Source: Vibrio rhodolitus (GTDB lineage: Bacteria > Pseudomonadota > Gammaproteobacteria > Enterobacterales > Vibrionaceae). From it: a stretch of DNA of 64,000 nucleotides. The stretch covers positions 62,001-126,000 of the forward strand of contig NZ_QLYZ01000005.1 in NCBI RefSeq assembly GCF_003350325.1, read 5' to 3'. A program made the position numbers and the translations under genes. Positions 34,897 to 43,375 of the stretch are shown here, in pieces. Below the pieces are notes generated by a model, which was not told the origin of the DNA, did not search any database, and saw nothing but the letters and a program-made list of their open reading frames with translations. How positions within the stretch are numbered: the first letter of the stretch is position 1; every line of letters starts with the position of its first letter.

Positions 34897-35388
34897 TTAA
34901 CGTTTGATGCGCGCCATGTAGTAAGTGTTTACATACTCGCCGTCGCGAAATACTGAACACTCCGCTTCACCTTCGACTACAAAACCAAATTTTTTATAGC
35001 AGGCGATTGCAGCGTGATTGTCGACATTCACTTCGATTTGAATGCGTTTGATTTGTAGCCAATTGTCGGCTAGATCGAGCACGGTTTCTATCAGCTTACT
35101 GGCGATACCTAAGCCATGGAAACTGTCATGCACGCCTAAACCAAAAGAGCCGCAGTGATTGAGCCTTGGTCGCTGTAAATGCTCAAAACCTATGTTGCCG
35201 ACGACTTTGCCATCGACTTCGGCAACAAAACTATAGATGTTATCAGGCATACATTCTAAGCGCTTTTGCCACATAGCAGTGCTTGGTTTTGGCAGTTGGA
35301 GCGTTTCACGATGTGCTTTAGGTTGAGCATAAACCTCCGCCAGTGCTTCGGCATCTGATATTTGTGTAGGTCGCACGATAATTTCCAT
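34897..35388 (-). CDS. GNAT acetyltransferase
   Basis: The 163-residue protein has a full GNAT fold. The acetyl-CoA loop is LGVHDSFHGLGIASKLIE near residue 92 (motif A), and IEVNVDNHAAIACYKKFGF is motif B. It is close to the YhhY/PhnO-like families that acetylate amino acids or small amines, but the substrate is not evident. The ATG at 35388 has GGAG seven bases upstream. A TTG-started extension of four codons overlaps that site and is rejected. It is divergent from the MFS gene. Confidence 0.87.
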   Translation of the reverse strand: MEIIVRPTQISDAEALAEVYAQPKAHRETLQLPKPSTAMWQKRLECMPDNIYSFVAEVDGKVVGNIGFEHLQRPRLNHCGSFGLGVHDSFHGLGIASKLIETVLDLADNWLQIKRIQIEVNVDNHAAIACYKKFGFVVEGEAECSVFRDGEYVNTYYMARIKR

Positions 35389-35507
35389 ATACATCTCCAA
35401 CGGTCATTGATTTCTATAAGATGCGGTTTTCAGTATAGAAAGTAAATATGTTTGAGTTTCCAATACGCTCTCAGTAACCTATCAAAGCTTTTTATAAGGA
35501 AACTTTG

Positions 35508-36686
35508 ATGAACCACCTTTCTACGTGGAAAACTCCACACAACTTTTTAATGGCAATTTCCATCATCGTTCCCATCGCGTTTTCAAGTTGGATGGCACTG
35601 TTGAATAACTTTGTTATCGAACGAGCGAATTTTGATGGTGCTGATATTGGCTTACTGCAAAGCGTACGTGAAATTCCGGGCTTTCTTGCCTTTACGGTGA
35701 TTTTCGTGCTGATGTTTATTCGTGAGCAACGTTTTATGTTGTTATCACTGGCGATGTTAACTTTGGGTACGGCACTGACCGGCTTTTTCCCTTCAGTGAC
35801 GGGGTTGCTACTAACCACACTGTTGATGTCGACCGGCTTCCATTATTTTGAGACCTTGAAGCAGTCTTTGTCTTTACAGTGGTTAAGTAAGGAAGAAGCG
35901 CCAGAAGCCTTAGGTAAATATGTCTCGGTCGGCGCGTTAGCGTCGCTACTTACCTACGGCGCACTATGGGTGTGTTTGGAGATCCTGCAGCTAGAATTTA
36001 AGTGGATTTACCTGTTATTCGGCGGTGTAGGTTTTGCGTTGGTCTTATGGATAACGTTTAGCTTCCCTGAGTTTCAAGCCAATGTGACCCAGAATAAGAA
36101 ATTAGTGCTGCGTAAGCGCTATTGGCTTTACTACGCGCTGACATTTATGAGTGGTGCGCGCCGCCAAATATTTACCGTGTTTGCGGGTTTCTTAATGGTG
36201 GAGCGCTTTGGTTACTCTGCTGCTGATATCACACTCCTTTTTTTAGCGAACTACGGTTTTAATTTCCTATTTGCAAAAAAAATTGGTCGTTTCATCGGAC
36301 GCGTGGGGGAGCGCAAAGCACTGACGTTTGAATACATTGGCTTGATTGGTGTGTTTGTTGGCTACGCCTTTGTTGAAACTGCAGAGTGGGCTGCAGCACT
36401 GTATATCGTTGATCATCTGTTCTTTGCCCTAGCGTTGGCGATTAAGACTTATCTACAGAAGATTGCTGATCCGGCGGATATGGCTTCAACGGCAGGGGTC
36501 TCCTTTACTATCAACCATATTGCCGCAGTCGTCATCCCAGTGACGTTTGGCTTTATTTGGCTAGTGTCACCAGCGGCAGTGTTCTTTATTGGTGCGGCGA
36601 TGGCAGCCATCTCATTGCTACTCTCTTTGAATATTCCCGCTAAGCCGGAAGCAGGCAACGAAGTACGTATTTTGAAGTGGAGTTAA
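35508..36686 (+). CDS. Major facilitator superfamily transporter
   Basis: Inner-membrane transporter of 392 residues with about 12 hydrophobic segments. FDGADIGLLQSVREIPGF near residue 40 and RFIGRVGERKALTFEYIGLIG near 260 are the two cytoplasmic-loop motifs that mark the halves of an MFS carrier. I cannot name the substrate. The ATG at 35508 has AAGGAA eight bases upstream. It ends in a perfect terminator shared with the convergent ECF operon. Confidence 0.87.
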   Translation: MNHLSTWKTPHNFLMAISIIVPIAFSSWMALLNNFVIERANFDGADIGLLQSVREIPGFLAFTVIFVLMFIREQRFMLLSLAMLTLGTALTGFFPSVTGLLLTTLLMSTGFHYFETLKQSLSLQWLSKEEAPEALGKYVSVGALASLLTYGALWVCLEILQLEFKWIYLLFGGVGFALVLWITFSFPEFQANVTQNKKLVLRKRYWLYYALTFMSGARRQIFTVFAGFLMVERFGYSAADITLLFLANYGFNFLFAKKIGRFIGRVGERKALTFEYIGLIGVFVGYAFVETAEWAAALYIVDHLFFALALAIKTYLQKIADPADMASTAGVSFTINHIAAVVIPVTFGFIWLVSPAAVFFIGAAMAAISLLLSLNIPAKPEAGNEVRILKWS

Positions 36687-36724
36687 TCGCTTTCCACGCA
36701 AGAATGGAATAACGGCTAGATAGC

Positions 36725-36750
36725 AAAAGAGGCTCGATTGAGCCTCTTTT
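36725..36750. terminator. Bidirectional intrinsic terminator
   Basis: Perfect 11-bp arms AAAAGAGGCTC and GAGCCTCTTTT with a GATT loop lie between the MFS gene and the end of the ECF operon. The plus strand continues with more T. Confidence 0.92.
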
Positions 36751-36774
36751 TTGTATCGGTACTTGCGAATGGTA

Positions 36775-37614
36775 TTAGAACGGATACCAGAACAGTTGTG
36801 TATCAAAGTAGCGTTTGACTAACGCGGCGATAACAACAAGCGCAATAAAACCAAGCATCGACTTATCGGTTGATGTCAGCGGACGCATGCTGTACCAAGT
36901 GCGACCTTTATTGCGACCAAAGCCACGTAGAATCATCGCATTTGAAATCTCATCGGCACGGTCTAGGCTAGAGAAAATCAAAGGCCCCAGGATTTTCGCC
37001 ACGTTCTGAATACGTGTGAATAATGGGGCATTCTTTGATAAATCTAAACCACGAGCCTGCTGAGCGTGCATGATGTTGATAAAGTCCTTTTTCACTTCAG
37101 GCAAGTAGCGCAAAGTAAGGCTAACGGCGTAAGCGATTTTGTAAGGCACGCCAATGCGGTTCAAGCTTGCCGCAAACTCAGTTGGGTGGGTGGTAAACAC
37201 AAACACCAACGCAATAGGGAACATGCTAAAGTACTTAAGTGTCACGGTAACCAAGTAAAATAGCGTTTCTTGGGTAATTGAGTATGGACCAGGCAGCTCA
37301 ACCAGTACGTTGCTCGAACCTAAATACTCAGTACCTTGCTGCGGCGCGAGCATAAACATAAACAGCGCATTCATCATCAAGACACTGACCGTACCAATCA
37401 ACAATGGTTTGTAGACTGATACTGGCACTTTAGTCATCTTTAGTAACAGTAGACCTGTGACGATGAGCGTACAGATGATACGCAAATCGAAGGTAGTGAG
37501 TACCACTGTCACCCAAGCCATGAACAGCACGAACTTGGTAATACCATTTAGTTTATGCAATGGTGAATGGGTATCAACATAGCTGATACCAAACTTCATT
37601 TTTGAACTATTCAT
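36775..37614 (-). CDS. ECF transporter T component (EcfT)
   Basis: Transmembrane coupling subunit of an energy-coupling-factor vitamin importer, 279 residues with about 6 hydrophobic stretches. The coupling-helix motifs that contact the ATPases are present: AQQARGLDLSK near residue 183 and SNAMILRGFGRNKGRT near 230, both of the A-R-G type. It overlaps the fused ATPase gene by 4 bases (ATGA type), so the subunits are made together. It is the last gene of the three-gene operon. Confidence 0.92.
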   Translation of the reverse strand: MNSSKMKFGISYVDTHSPLHKLNGITKFVLFMAWVTVVLTTFDLRIICTLIVTGLLLLKMTKVPVSVYKPLLIGTVSVLMMNALFMFMLAPQQGTEYLGSSNVLVELPGPYSITQETLFYLVTVTLKYFSMFPIALVFVFTTHPTEFAASLNRIGVPYKIAYAVSLTLRYLPEVKKDFINIMHAQQARGLDLSKNAPLFTRIQNVAKILGPLIFSSLDRADEISNAMILRGFGRNKGRTWYSMRPLTSTDKSMLGFIALVVIAALVKRYFDTQLFWYPF

Positions 37615-39305
37615 GCGGCTGGCTTCTCTAGGGCGATGAATGCTTGCATAAACTGGTTTTTATCCTCGATATGCAGTTTTTCTGCTAAGTCGTAAAGACT
37701 GGTAGTGGTTAAATTGGCTTTTTCTAACAGCGCTGGTTCGCTGAATACTTGCGTCATTGGCTCATCGGCGATCAGCTTGCTATCCGCAATCACTACTGAA
37801 CGAGTGGTGTATTCAAGAACTAGGTGCATATCATGCGAAATGATGATCACTGTAATGCCGAGTTCACGATTTAGCTTCTGTACAAAGGCCAACATCGAGG
37901 TGTAGTTACGATAGTCTTGACCTGCCGTTGGTTCATCAAGAATCAACAGTTTTGGTTCCATCACTAGAATAGAGGCAATCGTGACACGCTTTTTCTGACC
38001 GTAGCTCAATGCTTCGATTGGCCAGTGGCGATATTTACTCAGACCACAAAGCTCCAGAACTGCCTCAACTTTATCGTTAATTGCGCTTTCGCGAAGCCCT
38101 TGGTTACGTAAGCCAAATGCTACTTCATCAAAGATCATATGATGAGAAATCATATGATTCGGGTTTTGCATCACGACACCAATTTTTTGGCTACGCTCAA
38201 AAATGTTAAGTGTTGAGATATCTTGACCGTCAAAGTGGATGCTGCCTGCATCAGGTTCAATAACACCCATGATTAGTTTAGTAATGGTCGATTTGCCTGA
38301 ACCATTTTTGCCTAAGATTGACACAAATTCGCCAGGCTGTACGTCAAAAGAAACCGCTTCCAGTGCATTGCGCTCACCATCGTATGAATAGGTAAGGTCG
38401 CGAATCTTTAGCAGAGGGTCAATGGCGTTACTTGAATCTTGTGCTGGCGTTTTTGTTGCCCAGTCACTAAACGCTTGCTGATATTGCGCTACTGGCAAGT
38501 TAGCTAGCGACGACGGTTTATCTGCAACTGTCACTGTGCAGTCGGCCGCTTTAAGCGCTGACAAGTAAAGTGGTTCACGAATACCATGCTGTGCCAATAA
38601 AGGGGAAGTTAGCAGTTCATCTGGCGTCATATCTGCAACAACTTCGCCTTGCTCCATCAAAATGATGCGATCGACAGGGCGGTGCAGAACATCTTCTAAG
38701 CGGTGCTCGATGATGACAATGGTTTTGTTGGTACGATTATGTAGTTCGTCAATGATTTCTATCGTTTTGCGGCCCGTTTTCGGGTCGAGTGCTGCTAGTG
38801 GTTCATCAAATAGCAGAATATCAACATCATCAACCAGAATGCCCGCTAGAGATACACGTTGTTTTTGACCACCAGATAGATCGTGTGGTGAACGCTCAAG
38901 CATATCTTCTAGTTCAACCATCTTGGCTGTTGCTTTCACTAGCGGATACATTTCGATGTTGGAAACCAGTTGGTTTTCAAGTGCAAAAGCGATGTCTTCG
39001 CCGATGCTAAGGCCGACAAATTGGCTATCGGTATCTTGCAATACAGTGCCAACCTGTTCGGTATAAGCATGCAGGTCCAATTCAGAGGAAAGTTTGCCAC
39101 CGATGCTCAATGAGCCAGTGATCTCACCTTCGATTGAATGCGGGATTAAGCCATTTAGACACTGTCCAAGGGTAGACTTACCGCTACCACTTGGACCAAT
39201 AATGACGATTTTCTCTCCTTTCTCTATCCTTAGATTGATATTTTTTAGTGTCGGTTTATCCAGCGACTTATATCTAAAAGAGAAGTTAGAAAATTCGATA
39301 GTCAT
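37611..39305 (-). CDS. ECF transporter ATPase, EcfA1-EcfA2 fusion
   Basis: A single 564-residue chain carries both ATPase domains of an ECF importer. Domain 1 (about 1-245): Walker A GPSGSGKST, signature LSGGQKQRV, Walker B ILLFDEPLAALD. Domain 2 (about 295-535): Walker A GKNGSGKST, signature LSYGQKKRV, Walker B LLILDEPTAGQD. The usual arrangement is two genes or the YkoD-like fusion seen here. It starts 3 bases after the S-component gene and ends inside the T-component start. Confidence 0.93.
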   Translation of the reverse strand: MTIEFSNFSFRYKSLDKPTLKNINLRIEKGEKIVIIGPSGSGKSTLGQCLNGLIPHSIEGEITGSLSIGGKLSSELDLHAYTEQVGTVLQDTDSQFVGLSIGEDIAFALENQLVSNIEMYPLVKATAKMVELEDMLERSPHDLSGGQKQRVSLAGILVDDVDILLFDEPLAALDPKTGRKTIEIIDELHNRTNKTIVIIEHRLEDVLHRPVDRIILMEQGEVVADMTPDELLTSPLLAQHGIREPLYLSALKAADCTVTVADKPSSLANLPVAQYQQAFSDWATKTPAQDSSNAIDPLLKIRDLTYSYDGERNALEAVSFDVQPGEFVSILGKNGSGKSTITKLIMGVIEPDAGSIHFDGQDISTLNIFERSQKIGVVMQNPNHMISHHMIFDEVAFGLRNQGLRESAINDKVEAVLELCGLSKYRHWPIEALSYGQKKRVTIASILVMEPKLLILDEPTAGQDYRNYTSMLAFVQKLNRELGITVIIISHDMHLVLEYTTRSVVIADSKLIADEPMTQVFSEPALLEKANLTTTSLYDLAEKLHIEDKNQFMQAFIALEKPAA

Positions 39306-39308
39306 TAA

Positions 39309-39860
39309 TTATTTAGCCTCGGTAAGGTTGCGACCCATCGCATTGCGTTTAGCAACGTTTTTCATGATGAAGAAACCTACGATAGCAATCAGTACAGTAT
39401 TACCTGCAGCGATAATGGTTAGCTGAGTGAAGACTTTAGTAAATGGTTCAGCGTACAAGATGGTATCGAGGAAGGCTGAGCAGCCGTAGCCCACCACGTT
39501 ACCGACAAAGGCGAGAATAACAAACAGTACAAAGTCTTTGTTGCTAAAGATGCCTTTTTCAAGGTTACCTTTAGTCATCGCTGAGTAGAAACCAATGGTG
39601 AGACCTACAATACCTGAGCCTAAAACCCAAGTTAGCCATACGCCCCAACCTGCAAATAAGTCTGTTACCCAGTGACCAATAAAGCCAACCAAAAAGCCAA
39701 CAAGAGGACCAAAAAGAACAGAGAATAGCGCTAGCACAGCCATAGCTGGTTTTAGGGTTGTATTGGCAAATACTGGGATGCCAAACATAGGTAAGCCACC
39801 AATGCCGTATAGTGCTGCACCAATCGCGATAACAACAACGGTTTTAGCTGAAAGATTCAT
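39309..39860 (-). CDS. ECF transporter S component (UPF0397)
   Basis: Substrate-binding membrane subunit, 183 residues with about 5-6 hydrophobic segments. The opening [17 protein letters not shown] and the middle [21 protein letters not shown] are typical of UPF0397 S components, which databases label riboflavin-type, though the true vitamin is not proven. No FMN riboswitch is visible upstream to support riboflavin. It is the first gene of the operon. The upstream region holds a large inverted repeat (40129-40172). Confidence 0.88.
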   Translation of the reverse strand: MNLSAKTVVVIAIGAALYGIGGLPMFGIPVFANTTLKPAMAVLALFSVLFGPLVGFLVGFIGHWVTDLFAGWGVWLTWVLGSGIVGLTIGFYSAMTKGNLEKGIFSNKDFVLFVILAFVGNVVGYGCSAFLDTILYAEPFTKVFTQLTIIAAGNTVLIAIVGFFIMKNVAKRNAMGRNLTEAK

Positions 39861-40128
39861 AGATAACCAATGTCCTGAAAGTTTAATAAGCTATTTATAA
39901 GCTCAGTTTAGAATAGTTGTATGAGACTTTTGTCACATTTAGGGCGCGGATTATACATAACTATTGGCATGATGGAAAGCTAACTGTCTAGACGTCCAAA
40001 TACTTTTTTAGCTCTATTTAGATTGATTAGAGCTTTTTATTTTTAGTTTCTATTTTTTCAGTGTCTTAGGTGTAAAGTTGCTATGTTATGGCACGCTGTT
40101 TCTCGTGAGATAAAGTTGCTTTTGATAG

Positions 40129-40172
40129 CTATTCAAGTAACTGTATGGGCTAGTTGACAGTTACTTGAATAG
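40129..40172. promoter_or_regulatory. 16-bp perfect inverted repeat upstream of the ECF operon
   Basis: CTATTCAAGTAACTGT (40129-40144) and ACAGTTACTTGAATAG (40157-40172) are perfect arms around a 12-base spacer. It lies 14 bases after the stop of the YiaV-like gene and about 270 bases before the ECF start. No U-run follows on either strand, so it is not a normal terminator. It may be a regulator site, an mRNA-stabilising hairpin, or a small repeat element. The rest of 39861-40128 is AT-rich with no ORF. Confidence 0.6.
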
Positions 40173-40185
40173 TAGCGAGATAAAT

Positions 40186-41316
40186 CTAGTGATCTAAATA
40201 GAGATAGTTTTGCCAACTCTTCATGCGGATAAGAACTTTACGCATGATTGAGACGTGAGTGAAGCTGTCGGAATAAACGGCAACTTCGACGGCTGTGCCC
40301 ATTGGTAGTTGATATTGCTCGATATCATCGGTCACTTTTAAGGTAACAAATACTCGTCCGCTGGTGCGTAATGCCTCAGTGCCAACTAGTGCGCCCCTTG
40401 CTTGAAATTGGCTTTCACCAATCGCGGGTAGAACGTCAATCACTTTGCCTTTAAATACTTTGCCCGGCAATGCGCGAAAGATAAATTCAGCCTCAAAACC
40501 ACTTCGAAGTCGCTGCAGAGAATTTTGTCTAAAGGCGGCGGTATAGACTAACTCTTCGGTGTGTACAAAGGTCATGACTGGAGCTAGTGGTAAAGGTACC
40601 GCCATCACGCCAGGTCGGAGGGCTAATTGCGTGGCAAAGCCATCGGTTGGCGCATAGACCGTGGTTTGTTCGAGATTGAATTCCGCTTTTCTCAGATCTG
40701 CCAACAATCCTGCAACAGCCGTGTTTTCCCCTCCAATTTCTGAATCCAAGGCGATTTGAGCCTGTTCGATATTGGTGTTGGCGACCTTGACCGTTGCTTC
40801 AGCTGCCTTAAACGCTTGTCTACGAGTATCGAGTTGTTGTTCTGTAAAAGCGCCTTTATCGAATCCACGTTGGTAACGATTAAACTCACGTAGCGCTTTG
40901 TCGCGCTCGGCAACAGCTTTGGCTAAAGCCGCTTCTGTTTCTTGCAGCTTGGCTTCAAGTCCAAGAGCGCCTTGGTTAGCTTCCTTTACTTTTGCTCTGA
41001 GTTTATCAACCTCAGCTTGATAAGGCACAGGATCGATTTGAAATAGCACATCGCCCTGTTTCAAAGGCTGATTAGGTTCAACTGGCACATCAATAACGCG
41101 CCCGCGGACACCGGACACAATGGGTGTTGATGAAAAGACTTGATTACCAATCTGAGTGTAAGGGTGGTTATAGTTCATTAATAAGATAAGTGTGCCGATA
41201 AGCACCACACCGCCTAATACGGCGGTGGGTACCGTCCACTTGTTCAAAGGAATATTAAATACCTTGAACACGGTAATACAAAGTGCGGCATAGGTGAGGA
41301 TAAGTAGTAAATCCAT
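40186..41316 (-). CDS. YiaV-like HlyD-family membrane fusion protein
   Basis: The 376-residue protein has an N-terminal membrane segment pair (about 3-18 and 28-48), a lipoyl half (VRGRVIDVPVEPNQPLKQGD), a coiled-coil hairpin (about 95-215), a second lipoyl half (VYAPTDGFATQLAL) and a beta barrel. Together with the DUF3302 partner it matches the E. coli yiaW-yiaV pair, whose transport role is not established. The ribosome site AGGAG lies inside the last codons of the upstream gene and one base separates the two, so they are coupled. Confidence 0.88.
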   Translation of the reverse strand: MDLLLILTYAALCITVFKVFNIPLNKWTVPTAVLGGVVLIGTLILLMNYNHPYTQIGNQVFSSTPIVSGVRGRVIDVPVEPNQPLKQGDVLFQIDPVPYQAEVDKLRAKVKEANQGALGLEAKLQETEAALAKAVAERDKALREFNRYQRGFDKGAFTEQQLDTRRQAFKAAEATVKVANTNIEQAQIALDSEIGGENTAVAGLLADLRKAEFNLEQTTVYAPTDGFATQLALRPGVMAVPLPLAPVMTFVHTEELVYTAAFRQNSLQRLRSGFEAEFIFRALPGKVFKGKVIDVLPAIGESQFQARGALVGTEALRTSGRVFVTLKVTDDIEQYQLPMGTAVEVAVYSDSFTHVSIMRKVLIRMKSWQNYLYLDH

Positions 41317-41317
41317 A

Positions 41318-41716
41318 TTACTTCTCCTCCGTTTGGTTTACTTGGGTCGGCGGGTTGAGATTAGCTTGTTGTTGTAAAGCGTGAACATCTTTTTGCAGTG
41401 CTTCGACCTGATCAATCAGAGTTTCAAGTCGGTGGTGCAAATCATGTTGCTCTTCTTCCAAGCGATGGAAGCCCCAACCTCGCTCTTTACGCCATAGCGT
41501 TGCCCAGATCCATAAGAAGGGCCAAAGTACATGTAGCGTAAATAGGCTGACCCAACCAGCATAATGAATGGCATCTTGATGAGGGTGCTCGCGGCTTTTG
41601 GCAATTTCGTAAGGAATATCATGAATGGCAATTACGCCATAAAAGAGAACCAGTACTACAAATATCAGTAAACCCAGCGCAAAATAGTCGAGGAACATAA
41701 CCACCATCCTTGTCAT
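41318..41716 (-). CDS. DUF3302 (YiaW-like) membrane protein
   Basis: The 132-residue protein has two hydrophobic segments (about 10-28 and 50-72). The family motif IHDIPYEIAKSREHPHQDAI lies between them, with a histidine-rich turn near HYAGWVSLFTLHVLWP. The tail after residue 90 is a helical coil rich in Leu, His and Gln. It is the first gene of the YiaW-YiaV pair. The family is conserved with HlyD-like partners and its function is unknown. Confidence 0.87.
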   Translation of the reverse strand: MTRMVVMFLDYFALGLLIFVVLVLFYGVIAIHDIPYEIAKSREHPHQDAIHYAGWVSLFTLHVLWPFLWIWATLWRKERGWGFHRLEEEQHDLHHRLETLIDQVEALQKDVHALQQQANLNPPTQVNQTEEK

Positions 41717-41794
41717 TTTCTTTATTCTTGAAGTATAGAAACAAGATCATCACAAGGAGGCTGAATTTAAGATTTTTTCTGAAAAATGAGCGAT

Positions 41795-43375
41795 CTACTC
41801 ACTACAAACTTGGTTACGTCCGTTTGCTTTAGCACGATACAGAGCTTTATCCGCGCGATAGAAAGTACGTTGAGTATTTTCGCCTTCACGATGCAGAGTC
41901 ACGCCAATACTCACAGTGAGTCCGCGTTCACCCAGCACTTCTTGCCAATTATATTGGAAGATTCGATCGCGATAGTTTTCGGCGTGCATCTCTGCTTGGG
42001 CTAAATTAGCTTTTTCTATAATGACCAAGAATTCCTCACCGCCAAAGCGGACACAAGAAGCGCCTTTAAAACGGAAGTAACCCGCTAGTTCGCTCGACAC
42101 ACTCACGATGGCTTTATCGCCAACTAAGTGACTTAACTCATCATTGATCGATTTGAAGTGGTCAATATCAACCACGAGCAGCGCAAATGGTACTTCATGC
42201 AATAACAAGTCTTTAAGCTTAACGTCCAACCAGCGTCGGTTGTGTAAACCCGTCAATGGATCAGTAAACACGTCTTGTTGCAGTTTGGCTACGGTGTGTT
42301 TTTGGCTTTCAGTGGTTTCTTTTAACTCGCGGTTTTCAATTTCCGATAAGATTAGTTTAAGTTGCAGTTCAAAGCGTGATAGGCGGCGCAGCTGCCCAGA
42401 ACCCAATTCGGTGATAGGGACTTTTTTCATCAAATCACTTTCAATACGAAACGCGCAGTGTTGATACTCAAGCGCTTTTTTGAAATCTTGCTGCTTTTCA
42501 CACACAGCCGCGAGTGAGTTGCAAAGCCTTAAATTGAGGATTGGCGAGCCTTCTTTTTGAATCCTTGCATGGGCGCTTTCTAACACCCAATTGGCAAGAT
42601 GGATTTTTTCTGCATCATTTAAACAGCTGCCTAATTCCATACGAATCATATTGGAAAGCCAGTTCGAGTTGATGTTGCCCGCGGCGTACTTTACATGACC
42701 AAGGCAGCGCATCGCTTCTTCCAGCAGACCTTGCTGGCGTAATAGTTTTGCTTGGTAGAGAAGAATTTGTCCCGCTAGTACTTTATCACTGACTAAGATA
42801 CTTAGCTCTTCACACTCTGAGATAAGTTCTTTCGCCGACTTGGTTCGGCGAAGATCGATCAAACATGCTAATTTATACAATTTATAGCGCAGGCGCAGTG
42901 AACGGCTGCTAATGGCATGATCAATACTGTCGATTTTTTGGTAATAGCGCAGCGCGCGAGCATGGTCCCCGTAGGCATCGCACAGGTTACCCATGCCGAT
43001 TACTGCCTTAACATACGCGTCAATTTTGCTGGCTTCGACAGCAATCGAGGAGGCGGCTACGTATTCGTTTAGTGCCGCAGCAAAATCACCCTGATCAACC
43101 AGACGATCGGCAAGATAGCTGCGTACTTCAAGAATATGCTCAGCATCTTGAGGCAAGGTTAATAACTCAAGCGCGGCTCTTAGCTCATTTATGCTTTCGG
43201 GAAACTGTTTGAGCGAGGTGCGAAATTCGGCACTGATCACCAAAGATTGGGCTTTTTCTTGCGGTGTTGTGGCGACATGTTTACGCACATGTCGCCAAAA
43301 AATCAGCGCTTCTTCACCTGCAACGGAAGAGGCATCAAGACCAGCATCTGAAATTTTATTTAAAAACGCTTCCAT
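41795..43375 (-). CDS. TPR-domain diguanylate cyclase (GGEEF intact)
   Basis: Soluble protein of 526 residues. About 1-340 are TPR-like helical repeats, then a short coiled coil, then a GGDEF domain (about 365-520). The active site is complete: DPLTGLHNRRWLD, VVDIDHFKSINDELSHLVGD and RFGGEEFLVI. It should make c-di-GMP from GTP. There is no RxxD inhibitory site immediately before the GGEEF. Its ATG directly abuts the stop of the upstream TPR gene with no gap, so the two are made together and may act as a pair. Confidence 0.9.
   Translation of the reverse strand: MEAFLNKISDAGLDASSVAGEEALIFWRHVRKHVATTPQEKAQSLVISAEFRTSLKQFPESINELRAALELLTLPQDAEHILEVRSYLADRLVDQGDFAAALNEYVAASSIAVEASKIDAYVKAVIGMGNLCDAYGDHARALRYYQKIDSIDHAISSRSLRLRYKLYKLACLIDLRRTKSAKELISECEELSILVSDKVLAGQILLYQAKLLRQQGLLEEAMRCLGHVKYAAGNINSNWLSNMIRMELGSCLNDAEKIHLANWVLESAHARIQKEGSPILNLRLCNSLAAVCEKQQDFKKALEYQHCAFRIESDLMKKVPITELGSGQLRRLSRFELQLKLILSEIENRELKETTESQKHTVAKLQQDVFTDPLTGLHNRRWLDVKLKDLLLHEVPFALLVVDIDHFKSINDELSHLVGDKAIVSVSSELAGYFRFKGASCVRFGGEEFLVIIEKANLAQAEMHAENYRDRIFQYNWQEVLGERGLTVSIGVTLHREGENTQRTFYRADKALYRAKANGRNQVCSE

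Noticed and set aside
39861-40128. FMN or other vitamin riboswitch
   Set aside because: No conserved RFN-type blocks or terminator/anti-terminator pair could be seen by eye upstream of the S component.
40129-40172. Intrinsic terminator of the YiaV-like gene
   Set aside because: The stem is strong, but neither strand has a U-run after it, so it is listed as a regulatory or repeat element instead.
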